In this document: piece after piece, positions 1-12,157 of the stretch | Layout: every line of letters starts with the position of its first letter | Position numbering within the stretch: position 1 is the first letter of the stretch | Source of the DNA: Parietichytrium sp. I65-24A | Taxonomy: Eukaryota; Sar; Bigyra; Thraustochytrida; Thraustochytriidae | Assembly (NCBI GenBank): GCA_012862575.1 | Contig: BLSF01000020.1 | Span: 62,001-126,000 of the forward strand | Direction: 5' to 3' | DNA: 64,000 nt | Made by a program: the position numbers and the translations under genes | The notes under the pieces: model-generated | The model's database searches: none | What the model saw: the letters and a program-made list of their open reading frames with translations, nothing else | Told to the model about the DNA's origin: nothing

Positions 1-1778
1 AGAAGGGCTTTTTCCACACGATAAACATCGATAAACCCTCCAATTCCAGCCCTCCAGGAGGAGGAAAGAATATGCTCAGAAAAGCATTGGTCATCTGCAG
101 AGGATGGACCCTCCAAGTGTTGTATTCCAAGTCGTATCTTCTGGCTTGCAAAATGAATAACGGCGAAGCGCGAAGGCTCTCTTCTCACTCTTCAATTCTG
201 TGAGTGCTCGCAACGAGGGATTCTTTTTACGTTTGCTTTTTCGTTGTGAATAATGTAGATGGCGTTGGCCGTAAGTCCCTCAGTTTGAGTTGCTCACCAA
301 CAGAGTTACAAGTTTCTTTCGTGAGCGCGCTGTTAGTAGGAGATCTAGGCCGTCTACGCTGCGGCCAGCATTTCATAAGCCCTCTCATCAGCGAGAAGGT
401 ACGAGCACATTTTAGCAGAAGAGCAGGGCCAACAATTAAATATTGCCGATCTTGCATGGTAGTTCGAAAACTCGTAGAACGCCCTTCTTTCTACCAAAGG
501 CGCTGCCCTCTCTCTCCCACGCTGCCCACTTGATCGAGTTGAGATGTCCATCTGGACGACAGAAGATGCGTCAGAGTTCCAGCTGCGTCTGTCTGCACGC
601 TCGTGTCAGTCTGGCTGAAATGAAAATCGAGAAGAAATGTACCATCGGTACTCCGCATGCTAACTATAATTTGTATCAATTTTAAGGCTTTAAGTTTGGA
701 CGGGCGCACCGCCATCGACGAGGCGTTTTGCGCGCTTGGGATAAGCAAGGTGTCCCGCACTAGCCAATTTTAACATGTTGTGGAAAAACGTAAGGGCAGT
801 TGGACAAATTCTTCGTAAAAATGGATCAGATCTCTGGAGCATGGCAATAATGGCAATAGGTCTGATGTGCTACATGCGCGGGATTGGGGCGGGGTTGGAA
901 ATTTTGCCTTCGGCCCTTTATCTCTGTACTCTTGTGCCCCAACCACAGTTTACAACTTCACATCCGTCCGCTTAAAGCTCCTAAATGCCGCGTCGCCACA
1001 TAAATATGAAACCTCCTTCCCAAAGTTTGCGTTGACGTAATTCGTTCGTGGTTTCCCCTCTCAGTCTCAGTCTCAGTCTCAGTCTCGGTCACTCTCAATC
1101 CCAACCTGAAACTTCAAGCTCGTCAGGAAATTACAAACTCCTATTCCATAAAAAGAGGTTGCGCGCGCGACTGCGCTCAGAATCGGATTCTTCCACACAC
1201 CAAGACCTCACAGCGCAACCACCGTCGCTCCTATCCGAGCATATCTGAGCCAAAAGTCCAGCTTTTGTCTTCTTGTCATTTTGTCTTCGGGCGAACAGAG
1301 AAGAGCAAACATTGAACATTGAAAGCGCCTAGTTTAGCGAGTGGCATAGCCATGCATAACCAATAAATTTGCCAGTGCCACCTCTCTCACTGCCGCACGG
1401 TTGACTGAACAGTCCAGTTTCATCTGCTTCAACTGATCATCGATGGACCGATTTTGTCAATTTTTATTTTCTTGTTTTGTGGACTATATACAATTCCTAC
1501 AGGTGCAGTAGGACTGTGGTGAAGCCGCTACCTAACCCATAAACTGACACTAAGCTTACTTAGAGAGAGTCTTCTTGACTGAGCAATCCAAATTGCACTT
1601 CAGTTTCTGTGCATAAATAGCTAATACTATAGGACCCTTTGGAAATGCATAAGACCTGATGAGAGGATTGTCCAGCGTACCGCTCCTTCTCTTCCTGCAG
1701 TAAGTAGTTGCTTACCTCCGAGGGTTGTGAGGGAAGAAGAGTCGTCTTACTACACTATTAAGCTCATGGTACGATGAG
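1..1778. other. Gene-free stretch with a TCAGTC repeat
   Basis: No convincing coding frame is seen on either strand. Short frames here have no shared codon pattern and no recognisable motif. A hexamer tandem (TCAGTC) lies at about 1059-1089. The right part may contain upstream exons or the promoter of the split gene that follows. Confidence 0.5.
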
Positions 1779-2620
1779 TTTATCGTGTCTCACTGTACGT
1801 GTACATTGCTGATTTCTTCCTCCTCCTCGCTGCGAGCCAAGATTCGTAGGACACGATAACTCGCTTCAAAATTTGCAGTGATGAACGTTCTGAATTTAAG
1901 GATCGCGAAGGGCAGTACACAGAGAGTACTCAGCTGCTAAAGAGTGTCGGCGGAATCAGGAAGACTATGAAAGAAAGAGGCAAGGCTCTGAAGGCCCTGA
2001 AGGCCCTGGAGGGGCCGATACTTTTGTCGGAAGAAGGATCGAAGGTAATACGAAAGACGCAATGAACGGAGGTAAATCTGAAATATATCATGATTTTATA
2101 ATGACACAGTTTGCCATAGTACAGCAAAGCGAGTTCATTTCTTGCCATCGGTACCAGAGTGGTGGAGGGCTATACAAGAGCTGCAAAAAAGTTTAAGAGC
2201 TGTGAGGGCAGCTGATAATTTCCTTTTTCGTGCCCCAAAAGCCCCGAATCCAACAAGCAATCTTTTGCCTTTTCTTCTTCGCCCTCACTCAGCATATGTG
2301 CAAAAGAAAACTGGCATTGTCCCCTCGGGCATGCGTGTTGACGGAGAAGCTGGAGGAGTTCCAGCTTCCACCTCCACCATTTCTTTTTAAAGGAGGTGAC
2401 AGCCTACGCAGAGTGAAGTGCAAAAAGTCAATCGTTCATGAGTTTCACGAGGCCGTATTGGACTTCAAGGTGAGCTAATCGTATCGTGAACACAGAAAGG
2501 CTGTCCGTGAGCTCACTGGGTTCCTACAAGAGGTGTGCCAAAGTGAAGAAGAAGAAGGCAAGACCGGGACTTTAGTTTTCGAGTCAATCTCCGAGGACCG
2601 AAGGCAACACTTTCTGCGCT
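1779..2620 (+). CDS. Probable intron-containing gene, product unknown
   Basis: No frame is long, but a run of open segments joins cleanly at GT...AG borders. Apparent exons are about 1779-1845, 1879-2044, 2130-2201, 2293-2469 and from 2500. The apparent introns are 33, 85, 91 and 30 bases, and the last three junctions all fall between codons. The joined product would be charged and mostly helical, with segments such as KALKALEGPILLSEEGSK, LPSVPEWWRAIQELQKSLRA and KSIVHEFHEAVLDFK. A later piece (LVFESISEDRRQHFL) faintly recalls an R3H domain, too weakly to name. A further open segment follows a pyrimidine-rich AG near 2852 and ends at 3018, so the gene may run on. Both ends are unknown and the model is by eye. 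It contrasts with the intron-free neighbours. The alternative is a decayed gene or chance. Confidence 0.35.
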
Positions 2621-3018
2621 AGACGAGCTTATGGTACCTGGCACATGCATATCCGCTTAGAGCGAGCGACACCTCCTTTCTTTCTTGTAGGCGTGAGAAG
2701 AAGTAGTTGTGCGGTCTGAAAGTTGTGAATTTTGAAGACGGATCGATGTTGATGAGAGAGGTGCTCGTAGTGGTACAAATGGCCATGCACTTCTTTTCCC
2801 GCGCGAGTGAGCTTATCCCGAATTGACCCTCTCTTTCTCCCGCAGCTCGATGGTTTGAAGCAACTCATGGATTCGATTTTGCGAGCGTGGTGCGCTTGCA
2901 AATTCTGGGTGATTGTCATGCACTGACTGATAGATTTGATTTCGTCCAGAAGAAAGAAACCTTGCGGCTTTTGATGTCACAACAAGATTGTGCCTCAGCA
3001 GTCAATGGTCCATTGTGA

Positions 3019-6000
3019 CTTGCATTCCTCTCATGAGCGAGACGTTGACAGTCGCCAATATCAGATCTCGACATATCTCGACTTGTCTTTGTACAAGAAC
3101 TTTGAGAGGCTGTGCGTCTAAGAGATTGTCTGAAGCGTAGGCAGAGGAGCTGTTTGTTCGAAGTTAAGCTCGCTCACACTCTCTTCTTGGCACCTGACGC
3201 CGAGAATTTGATTGCTCCTGCAGCTACTTGATGAGCACAAGAAAATGACCGCAACTCCACCTCGCCGTTCGTGGCAGGCGAGTCCCTGCAAGCATTGAAG
3301 CTTTGTGTACTGTGAGTTGCGTGCCATAAAGTAAGTTCTCCAAGTGTAACGAGGCTCTTGTCGCTACGCAGGGAATTGCTTAGAAGCCCAAGACGTTTGG
3401 ACAGATCCCGACGATCATCATGGTATCCAAGATCGCTTTCCGCAAGCTCACGCGTTGAGTAAACGTTCGCTGTGAGTGCGACGACGAGTGATACTAAAAG
3501 TGAGCTTCTCAGAAAAGACTGGGTCCAAGTCTAGGTTTGGTTTCCTAAAGGTAGCGGCTGGAATTTTGCGCAGTTTCTTGGCGTGAAAGTTGTTTTCTTT
3601 CTTTTCCTTTCTCGTGGATGAACGAAACGTTTGGTGTGAGATCTTGGCTCTTACTTCAATCTTCTTTTTCTAGCTAGGTCTTGGTTCCGAATCATGAGGT
3701 TGTAGTGTCGTCAGACTAAACGAAGCGTTTATTGCTCTGCACTCACAGTACCGGTACCGTACCGGTACTCGAGTACCGATATCATAACTGAGACCGTGCC
3801 TGCAGGGCTGTGCCTTGGTCGACGACCTAGTGCAGATGGAAGACTCATCGGTCGTGAATCAGGCATAGTCTCTGCTCACTGGTTAATTAGTTGTGCCCAA
3901 ATTTTTCTGCACGAGGGAGTGAAGAGAAAGGAGGCACTTCACTGTGATTGGCCATTTTGTCTTGGCTTCGTCTGGTTCATAAAGGTTCAAGGGTCTCTGA
4001 ACTAGCACTTGGTTTTATTCATTCTAACCAACCAGAGCTGAGGCGGTGACAAAAGTTTTCTTCTGAAATAGCCTGATTCTTTTGCCTTCATTCTGAATAA
4101 ACAATGGCCACTTGCGAATCTGCTGAATTTTCTGCAGTTCTGCTCTCTCACTCTTCCACCCACTAACAGTAAAGTTTCACTCGCACGCGTTGGCATGGCC
4201 AACGTTGACAATCACTCCACAGCCACGTTCGTCCACCTCTTTCTAGCTCTCCGGTCACAAGCCCCACAAGGAACGCGCCCAAATTCACTACATGTGGTCA
4301 CTCCCTCCAAGTGCACTTGCAGAATATAACGTTTGCCTTCATCGCCTCCGTTCGCTCGCTCTTTCCAACTCTCGCTCTTTCCGCTCTCCACGTGTGTTGG
4401 AAGACGTGATCTGAACTCTGAACTATGAACTCCGAATCCTTGAAATTTTTGAAATCATATTCAAATTAGGAATGATAGAAACTCTGGCTACCACTGCTTG
4501 CTAGACCTCGTCTTCACACAAAAGCAACCCATCTGCCACCGTCTTCGTCAACCTGACTGTGAATGCAAAGACTGAGAATACAGTATTCAGAAGACAGATT
4601 TCACGACCGTCTCTGCACAAGTAACGAAACTGTCGCTTGCCACGTTGCGGGGCCGGTTGCCACACTTGTTTTAGCTTTGCTCTTGTAACTCGCCTGTCCT
4701 TCACATGTCTATGTCTATGTCTATGTATGAGCAATACTTCCACACAAAGACACAATCGACTCAATCGACATAGGGAAACCACACGCTTCCCGCAAGATCT
4801 CGTGTCAGATTCATCCTTGCTTACTTTTTGGGAACAAGCTTTTCGAATCACAATGGTGTGCTTCAATTTGACAAGTTCAAAAAACTGAAAAACTGAATAA
4901 TTTTATTTTTTAACTATTAAAACTGCTCCTTCTTGTCTTCTCGTCTTCTTTGCGTTTTGTCGTTGTTCAATGAAATAAAACAGCATGAAATATACTGTGA
5001 AATGAAATGTAAATGCAATGAAAAGGGAAGGAAGAGCTGGTGTTGAGAAGATTAGGAATAATGCCTAATTAGCAGCAGTGATTAGTGATAGAGTCATTGC
5101 CGCGACAGTTTTGATCCTACTTTGCAAACCCATCGGCGCTTCGCACGTCTTCTGACGTCTTTCCAGTCTTTCCCTTATTCTCTTACTTTCCTCCGCACGT
5201 GCTTGCGCATGCAGTGACACATTGCGCAGAAATTGACCCTACCGTGTTTCGTCAATGGACGGACCATTGCGGGCGGACTTCATTCTCCGCCAACTCGTAC
5301 GCCAACCTCTAATAAAAGCCTTAATGCTCGAATTGACTGGAAGAAGTGTCTACAGATGTCTGGAGAGCTGTGGAGCCTCACTAGAGGATTGTAGTAGTTG
5401 CATGTAGTTCCACCATCTCAACACGTGAGGATTGCAAGTCTTTCGCGCTAAGGCAGCCTATAGCATATCCTACACCGGCTCGGTAGTGCCTCGTAGAGAG
5501 ACTGTAGTCGACAATGGTTGGCAGATTCTTATAGATATTTGGTTAGACCACTTACTCAATGCGACATCCTCAGACTCTAGGGTCAGTAAGGGTGAATAAA
5601 CAACCTAACTTGTAGGACTGAATAGTTGCTGGCTAAGTAGCTTTGTTAACCACAAGTGGACGAAACTTTTCAAAGCTACGAGTAGCTACGGAATAGGTAC
5701 CCCCTTTCAATAGCTCTACACCACAGTTCTCTCGTAACCCAAATTAGCACAAAGAGGGCCTCTTAAAATTATAAGCGTTATATAAGACCTACTGTACGCC
5801 ACGGGGAGTGCTATACAGGTCAGTAGCCACGATAGGGGTTTGGTAATGTGAGGAGAAACTACTCGGCTGGTAAGCTTGATTGGCCAACTCTACACAGTCG
5901 AAGACTAGTACCTTTAATGAAAGAAGGAACAGAATACAGAAGAAGAATACAACAGCTCGAATGAAAGAAGAAGCATCATGATCTTCAGCCAAGAGAGAGA

Positions 6001-7093
6001 GGACGTTGATAATAAAGAGGTTGCAAAACATTGCAAATCATTGAGTTCTTGATTGAACACTCACTGTTGGACTGATGATGCTTGCATGGCTTTGGCCCCC
6101 CGTTCTCCAAAAGCTCTTCTAGCGCAATTTCTGCGCTACTACCGCGATTCCTGGCGCACGTCTAAGAGCTGGGCCCTAAGAAAAGTCGGCAGTGGACTAA
6201 CTTTATTGCGCAGTTCTCTTTTGACACAGGGACAATTTTCCTGTTTTGTGGACTAGTTGATTCCTTTTATCGGCTCGAGATTGCTAAAATCAATGATTCC
6301 AAAGTTCTAATTCTAAAAACGGATCATGACGTTTTGCACTGCGATAGGGATGCTAGATTTGCAAGCTAAAGCGCTCGATTTTTCAGAATAGCAGAAAAAT
6401 ACTCAGAGAAGAAAGAAGCAAGACTGGGTGTGGAGTATCGATTTTCCCGTGGCGCCAATCCCACTCGAGCGGCTACCACCTCCTAGCACTTACCTTACCA
6501 CTCTCCCGCACAAGGAGGCCTCCTCACAACAGACAACCCAACAGTCGCTCCTCCTTTACTCCTACTCTTTCCCGCAAGAAGCTCCCGCTAACAGCCCCCA
6601 TCTACCAGGCTATCACCTTCTTACCACAAATCATAAGAGAGCCAATTTTTCCTTGTGAGGAGAAAAGAGAAAGGGTCTCTCTAGGCCGTCCGTGGGGCGT
6701 AGCGGCGGCTAGTCTAAACTGGTGATCCATCCGGGTCGCTGATTACTCGAGATGATAGCAGTAGGCTAATGCGAACGGAAGAAGACAGAAAAAGACTGAA
6801 AGAAACACAGAAAAGGAAAGGAAAAGCCAACACCAGAATCAGATTCCAGAGTAGCGTTTGATAGGGTAAACGATACGACTTGCGAGCAGAGCAATCCGTA
6901 CGCGGGCACACATTTCATGCGCAATACATACGTAGACGTACGTGTATTTGGGTAGTGTTAACGTATTAGAGCGTACATACGCGGGCGGTGTAGGAGTGTG
7001 TACGTACATAGCTCCGGCCGCGGCGAAAGTGTACACCGGTGCAAGTGAAAGTGAAAGTGAAAGCGAACGAGAAAGTGTGTCGACTGCTGTAGT

Positions 7094-7126
<33 letters not shown>

Positions 7127-7551
7127 ACTTGTTAGTGTTGTAGTTGTTGTACTTGTTCTTGTTGCAAGGAGTTGCAAGAGAGATTGGCCTGCGCTGCAGT
7201 GCGATTTGCGTTGTTGCTTTGTGTCATTGTGTCATTGTGTTGGTGTGGCTCGAGCACTGCCAAGTTCGAGAGACGTTGAGTGCGTGTTGAGGCGGAAGAG
7301 GCTGGCAGCTCACCAAGTCGAAAGGGACTTTGGCTCAGCTGCCTCGGCGCATAGGGGCTAGATCTGCGGCGGTCTGATTGCAAGGGCTGGCAATCGTTTG
7401 GATTGTGTTCGCGAAGCTCTGTGGTCCGGGATTTGATATCGGCGCTCTGGTTCATTAGAGAGTGAGGTCATTCGGGTGCATTGGTGTTCAAGCGCGAGGC
7501 AGTTAATCAGAAAACGGCCAGGCCAGCTACAAGACCGGGGCGAAATAGAGG
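3019..7551. other. Gene-poor stretch upstream of the first bZIP gene
   Basis: No supported gene is seen. It contains a cluster of TACCGGTACC palindromes (3748-3778), a GTGAAA tandem near 7044-7065 and a GTT-rich tract at 7091-7165. The GTT tract opens long frames in both directions that translate to homopolymer-like runs and are not taken as genes. About 7165-7551 is GC-richer and probably contains the promoter and 5' untranslated region of the bZIP gene. Confidence 0.5.
7091..7165. repeat. GTT-rich microsatellite
   Basis: Imperfect trinucleotide tandem of GTT with GTC and CTT variants, about 75 bases. It lies some 390 bases before the bZIP start codon, directly after a GTGAAA repeat. Confidence 0.8.
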
Positions 7552-9246
7552 ATGGAGTTCGGGGACTACGACCAGCAGCAGTATCACAACCCCCACGAGC
7601 AACATGGGCAACATGGGCACGGCCACCACGCTCAGGTTACCTTTATGGACGTGCCGCAGCAGCGATTCACGTACCACGCGCCGCCACCTTTACCTCCCAG
7701 TGCGGGAGGCGATGACATTTGGGATGTGCCGGGCACCATCAGCTCCAGCGGAATGTGGATGGAGATGACGCAAGCAGCCATGTCGCACATATTTCCTGCA
7801 AACAAAGGGATGTCGGTCGCACCGAGCCTCGACGGGTCCCAATCTGCGCCGAGAACGTCTAAATATGTATACCACGCCCCTGCCGAGGTTGACGCAGAGG
7901 CGGTTTCCAACTCGTTCGGCACGAGAATGAAACGCGAACCATCAATCTCCTCATCCACATCAAGCGGAAGCAGCACCAAAGATGGCGACAAGTCCACTGG
8001 GCTGCCAGACAGCTACGATGAGAGAGGCTCGAACGCAGGCAAGTCGCGACGGCGAAAGAAGACCAAACCCAGAGACAAGAACATCGTCGCGTGTCGCGCG
8101 TATCGGGAGCGCGAGAAACGTAAACGACAGGAGCTCGAAGACGCAAACAATATTTTAGAAAACGAGAAGACAATGTACATGGAAAAGATCTCCCATCTCA
8201 AGAAGCAGGCCGACGAGCTTCGCCTGGGTGGACAAGTCAGTCTCTCCGTCGAGAATGAGCTACTACGAGCGGAAATTAGGAAGCACAAGGCGTTTGTGCA
8301 GTCAATCATCACTTTGGCCAACTCTTCCAGTACCAACGAGGAAGAGAGAAATCGCGTTCTGACCGAAGGTATTGATGCGGGAGTGGGCCAGACGATCGGC
8401 TTGGCCATCACAAGCGCGGTCGACGATGATTGGCTCACCGCGCAGCCCATCAAAGTTGGGGACTACTTGCTTCCCGTTAAGTATTGCTATTTGCCGAAAG
8501 ACGTGCCTCGCGAGAGGGCGGTGCGTCTCAATATAAGGTTTGAGCTCGAGAACTTTCCTCTAACCATGGAAAATTTTAATGCTCGCGTCATCGTATTCCA
8601 CACGGATACGAAAATTTTAAACCGAGTATACGATTCTTTTCGTGAGGAAGCCTCCCGAACACGCGTTGTGCAGCAAGTCTATCCGAATGAAGGGGAAAAC
8701 GCGTCTTTGAAATCGGAGCAATTCACCGGCACGAGCGACATCCTCGGCTTCACCAACGAAGTTGCAGAGCAACAAGATATTCGAGTTTGCAGGTTAGTTT
8801 CCAATGCCACCAACGAGCTGGAGCTGACCGACCGCGACTCGCCAGCCTCGGAACACTCGCCGACTTTTGAAGCTTTGTACATAACGGCGTACAAACAGAC
8901 CAAGATCAACTCGTCTGCACTGTGGAAGTCCGCGGGATTTAGCGGCGATCCCGCTCCAGCATTGGTGAGCGTCCAGACGTCTTCTGCTTCAGACATGTTG
9001 TTCCCGTCAGATTCCAGCGACAACGGAGTTCGTGTTGAAGCCCAGCAGATAATCGGGACCATCGCACAACGAAGTGAGAGTGACCCGTCCCGCTGCAATG
9101 CGGTGGTCGTTGGGTCGTATCCGATTAGCGACTCAAATTTTCTAGCTCTCTCTGGAAGGCAGATTCCGAGTTTTGATGAAAACGGTCGGATGGACAAATT
9201 CTACGCTGAGAAGCTTGATCGGCAGTTTCGGATGGTGTTCATGTAA
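7552..9246 (+). CDS. bZIP transcription factor with conserved C-terminal domain (paralogue A)
   Basis: Predicted nuclear DNA-binding protein of 564 residues. The N-terminal 150 residues are low in complexity (Gln, His, Pro, Ser). A basic cluster near residue 163 (KSRRRKKTK) precedes a bZIP basic region with the N-x7-R signature (NIVACRAYR, about 177-185). A heptad coiled coil follows to about residue 245, giving a dimerising zipper. The remaining 300 residues form a globular region that is clearly related to the same region of the bZIP gene facing it. Shared features include a G-x-G-Q/T-x-IGL motif, a YLP motif followed by R-LN-R, and an end with DENG and a final F-x-x-F/VF block. The start is an ATG, and in-frame upstream sequence is not protein-like. 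The two genes are tail to tail, 580 bases apart. Target genes cannot be inferred. Confidence 0.9.
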   Translation: MEFGDYDQQQYHNPHEQHGQHGHGHHAQVTFMDVPQQRFTYHAPPPLPPSAGGDDIWDVPGTISSSGMWMEMTQAAMSHIFPANKGMSVAPSLDGSQSAPRTSKYVYHAPAEVDAEAVSNSFGTRMKREPSISSSTSSGSSTKDGDKSTGLPDSYDERGSNAGKSRRRKKTKPRDKNIVACRAYREREKRKRQELEDANNILENEKTMYMEKISHLKKQADELRLGGQVSLSVENELLRAEIRKHKAFVQSIITLANSSSTNEEERNRVLTEGIDAGVGQTIGLAITSAVDDDWLTAQPIKVGDYLLPVKYCYLPKDVPRERAVRLNIRFELENFPLTMENFNARVIVFHTDTKILNRVYDSFREEASRTRVVQQVYPNEGENASLKSEQFTGTSDILGFTNEVAEQQDIRVCRLVSNATNELELTDRDSPASEHSPTFEALYITAYKQTKINSSALWKSAGFSGDPAPALVSVQTSSASDMLFPSDSSDNGVRVEAQQIIGTIAQRSESDPSRCNAVVVGSYPISDSNFLALSGRQIPSFDENGRMDKFYAEKLDRQFRMVFM

Positions 9247-9826
9247 TTAAGAATACTCGCGAATAGTTGTGTAATGCAAAGACTGGTGTACGTTAATTTC
9301 TTCAAAACGAGAAGGGTTTTACCTTTTTATGCCAAACAAAATCTGTTGTGAGCGCGACCCGATTGTTCGAGAGGCCCCACTCATGTATTTGAATCGTGTA
9401 AATGTTAAATTCACACAAGTCCGTGCCTCTCGAACGTGCAGTTATGATTGATGTGAACACGGGAAAATGATAAGGGATGCATATAAAATACTTCAAGTTA
9501 AGATCCTTACGAATTCCCGTTCCCATCTCGCGACTGGTGAGTCGCACTAGGGGCTTTTCTCTTCATCGAAGTGGTTTAGAAAAACACAAGGCCAAAATAA
9601 GCAAACAAGAGGTGCATCGGGCCGCACCTCCAGACTTGGTTGCGTTTAGATATACTTGCGCAACACCATCCTATTTTATATTTCATTTACACATACTCCA
9701 CACCAACACCCGCTCCAAATCGTCAACAAAATGTGGGCGTAAAGAACAAGGAAAGCGAAGACACCACAAAATATGCCCCCTTCCTCAACTGGCTATAAAG
9801 CATGTGCAACCAAATTTGCAACGCTA
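9247..9826. other. Intergenic space between convergent bZIP genes
   Basis: Holds the 3' ends of both genes. No coding frame or structured RNA is recognised. It is AT-richer than its flanks. Confidence 0.6.
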
Positions 9827-11836
9827 TCAAAGATCCGCAAAAACTGCTTGAAAACCCACTTGAATGTCAGTCAGGAGAGTTCCTTGGAACACACCATTTT
9901 CGTCGACTAAGAGGTCATCCTCGGTTTTCAGCTTCTGAACCTTGCGAAAAATCTCATCACCGATGGGGTTGCTGCTCACCATCGTCAAATCGCACAACTC
10001 CGCTCCATTTGCATCCCTGCCCTCCCGGCAGATACAAGCTACCAAGTAAGGGGCGTCAGCACGAATGGTATCATCATCGACCTTGGCGAGCATTTCTTTA
10101 AGGCTAACGTGTTCGTCGGTCTCTGTCGAGCAGGTAGAGCTGATGCAGATCCAAGCTTTCGACGGAATATCTCGCCTATCAGAGCAAGGAACGATGCCTT
10201 GCTCTATAAGCAGGTCGTATGCGCAATCATAAAGCTGCGTCTCCTTATGCGAAGAAACAAAGATTATCTCGGCTTGTTGGGTCCTTTTCCCATTTTCCAC
10301 CTCCTCAAACCCCCACTTGATAATCTTAATATCGCCCATGCCTTGCTCCCTCAAGAGATTGACTATGCTCGGAGGAAGATCGATTTCTTTCGATGAACGG
10401 TTTGTGGTGCCAGTGTCCACTTCACGGAAGTACTTGGCCACTTTTGTGGGGCATGAAAAGAGCTTCCAAACCTGCTCACATACCCGCTCGCACGAGTATG
10501 GAAGTTGTAAAGCATCCACTCGAACATTGAGTCTCTGGCACGTCTTATACGACATTTGCCGCGGAAGATATTGGAACGCAGTTTTAATATCAATCCCAGA
10601 AATTGCCAAAGGTACACCGCGCTTCCAACTCGGGTCACGCTGCGAAGAGTAGGAGAGTCCGATCCCTTGAGCAGCGCCGCTATCTAGAACGTGCCGAAGA
10701 ACTCTGAACTGCTCCTCCGGGCTCGGCTTGGTGGCTCGACTCGTCAGACTCACCAACTCACGTACATATCTTCGGTGACTCTCAATCTCCGTACGCAGCA
10801 ACTCGTTCTCTTTGAGATAGTCAAATTGCTCCCCACCTTGAAGTGCGACTGCCTCAGTTTCCAGCAACGCAATTTTTGAGAGCAAGAGTTTGCGCTCCAT
10901 TTCCAGCTGCTCATTCTTCTCGCGCAAGAGGTTCTCTTCACGACGGCGCTTTTCTCGGTGTCTCTTGCAGTGCTCCGCGTTGCGCGTAATCTTGCGCCTT
11001 TTGTCCTTCGATTGGTCATCAGAATCGCTCTTTTTGTCCGAGCTAACTCTGGACATGGCCATCATGGCGTCAGCATCTGTAGGATTCTCCACTTCCTTCT
11101 GCTTCTTTTCTTTCCCCTTGGAATACGTAACCGAATCGTTTGCTTTTACTGACTGACTGTGAATGCTCGGGTTGCTGGAAGTGCGGCGCGTTGAGGTAAA
11201 AGCCCGTGCGTATGGCTGAGCTTTAGCGTTGGGTGGAGCGCTATGTGGCTCAGGGTGATGGAGTAGGTGTTGAGGCTGCCGGGGGGCAAATTGCTGCACT
11301 GGCGCTAGTCCGGCTGGCAAGAACGACTGCTGGGCCTGCTGCTGCCGGTCAACTCGACCCACATGATCAAATGTGGCATTCTTGACATCGGCAACAGGAC
11401 CGCCATAGGTATTTTGCCCAAGAGCAGCGCTTGGTGGGGTCATACGAATATTTGGGTTAGTTTGTGGGACAGCTTGGGCCTTGCCTGTGAATGATCCACC
11501 GCTGTCGAAGATCTGCTGCCCGCGTGCGATCACTTGAATCTGCTCTGGGGCCAGAGCAGAGACCTCTTGAAAGCTGTGTGTCTTGGTTTCGGAATTATAA
11601 GTATACATTTGAGAGTGCGAAGCACTTACGCCAGGGGGCGAAAAGTATCCCCTCGTCACTGTTCCGTACTGTTGAAGTGGGTGAGGGTGATGATGCAGAG
11701 GCTGTGACTGTGATTGTGGCTGAGGTGAGACTACCACTGGCGCTCCCGCCCGCCCGCTTCGAGACCGCTTATGGCTCTCCACCGCGGGCGCTTCATGACT
11801 GTGGCTTTCATTCTTCTTCGGCTTGCCACGCGGCAT
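9827..11836 (-). CDS. bZIP transcription factor with conserved C-terminal domain (paralogue B)
   Basis: Predicted nuclear DNA-binding protein of 669 residues. The N-terminal 200 residues are rich in Gln, Pro, Ser and His (QPQSQSQPLHHHPH), typical of an activation region. A Lys/Arg-rich stretch leads to the bZIP basic region (NAEHCKRHREKRRR, about residue 286). N-x7-R is kept, but the usual alanine of the NxxA core is replaced by histidine. The leucine zipper runs to about residue 350. The C-terminal 310 residues match the same region of the facing bZIP gene, including IGL, YLPRQMS, RLNVR and the DENGVF end. Both genes therefore descend from one ancestor and were inverted relative to each other. 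Start ATG at 11836; one ambiguous base lies 90 bases upstream. Confidence 0.9.
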   Translation of the reverse strand: MPRGKPKKNESHSHEAPAVESHKRSRSGRAGAPVVVSPQPQSQSQPLHHHPHPLQQYGTVTRGYFSPPGVSASHSQMYTYNSETKTHSFQEVSALAPEQIQVIARGQQIFDSGGSFTGKAQAVPQTNPNIRMTPPSAALGQNTYGGPVADVKNATFDHVGRVDRQQQAQQSFLPAGLAPVQQFAPRQPQHLLHHPEPHSAPPNAKAQPYARAFTSTRRTSSNPSIHSQSVKANDSVTYSKGKEKKQKEVENPTDADAMMAMSRVSSDKKSDSDDQSKDKRRKITRNAEHCKRHREKRRREENLLREKNEQLEMERKLLLSKIALLETEAVALQGGEQFDYLKENELLRTEIESHRRYVRELVSLTSRATKPSPEEQFRVLRHVLDSGAAQGIGLSYSSQRDPSWKRGVPLAISGIDIKTAFQYLPRQMSYKTCQRLNVRVDALQLPYSCERVCEQVWKLFSCPTKVAKYFREVDTGTTNRSSKEIDLPPSIVNLLREQGMGDIKIIKWGFEEVENGKRTQQAEIIFVSSHKETQLYDCAYDLLIEQGIVPCSDRRDIPSKAWICISSTCSTETDEHVSLKEMLAKVDDDTIRADAPYLVACICREGRDANGAELCDLTMVSSNPIGDEIFRKVQKLKTEDDLLVDENGVFQGTLLTDIQVGFQAVFADL

Positions 11837-12136
11837 ACTCGTTCCCGTAGACGAAGCGTCTTCGCTCGCGGATGCTCTTCAAAAGAGGGCAATCAACCAA
11901 CCAATCAACCGAACGGATAACAAACNTCAACCAACAAGCCAGCCGGCCAGCTAGCCACTCAATCCAAACTGAATCAAACAACAATCGAATTACTGTTGCA
12001 TAGCTCCTTCCTCCGCACAACTCCTCAAACTCAACACCAACTCCTTCCCGCCCCTCGACCAACTACGGCGCTGCGTGCGCCAACACGCATATACACACAC
12101 ACGCACACCTCGTTGCGTCCTGCGCTTCACCACCGC

Positions 12137-12157
12137 AGGCAGGCAGACAGACAGACA

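Noticed and set aside
6839-7361. Frames of 112 and 139 codons on opposite strands
   Set aside because: Both are created by the GTT and GTGAAA repeats and translate to Thr or Val runs.
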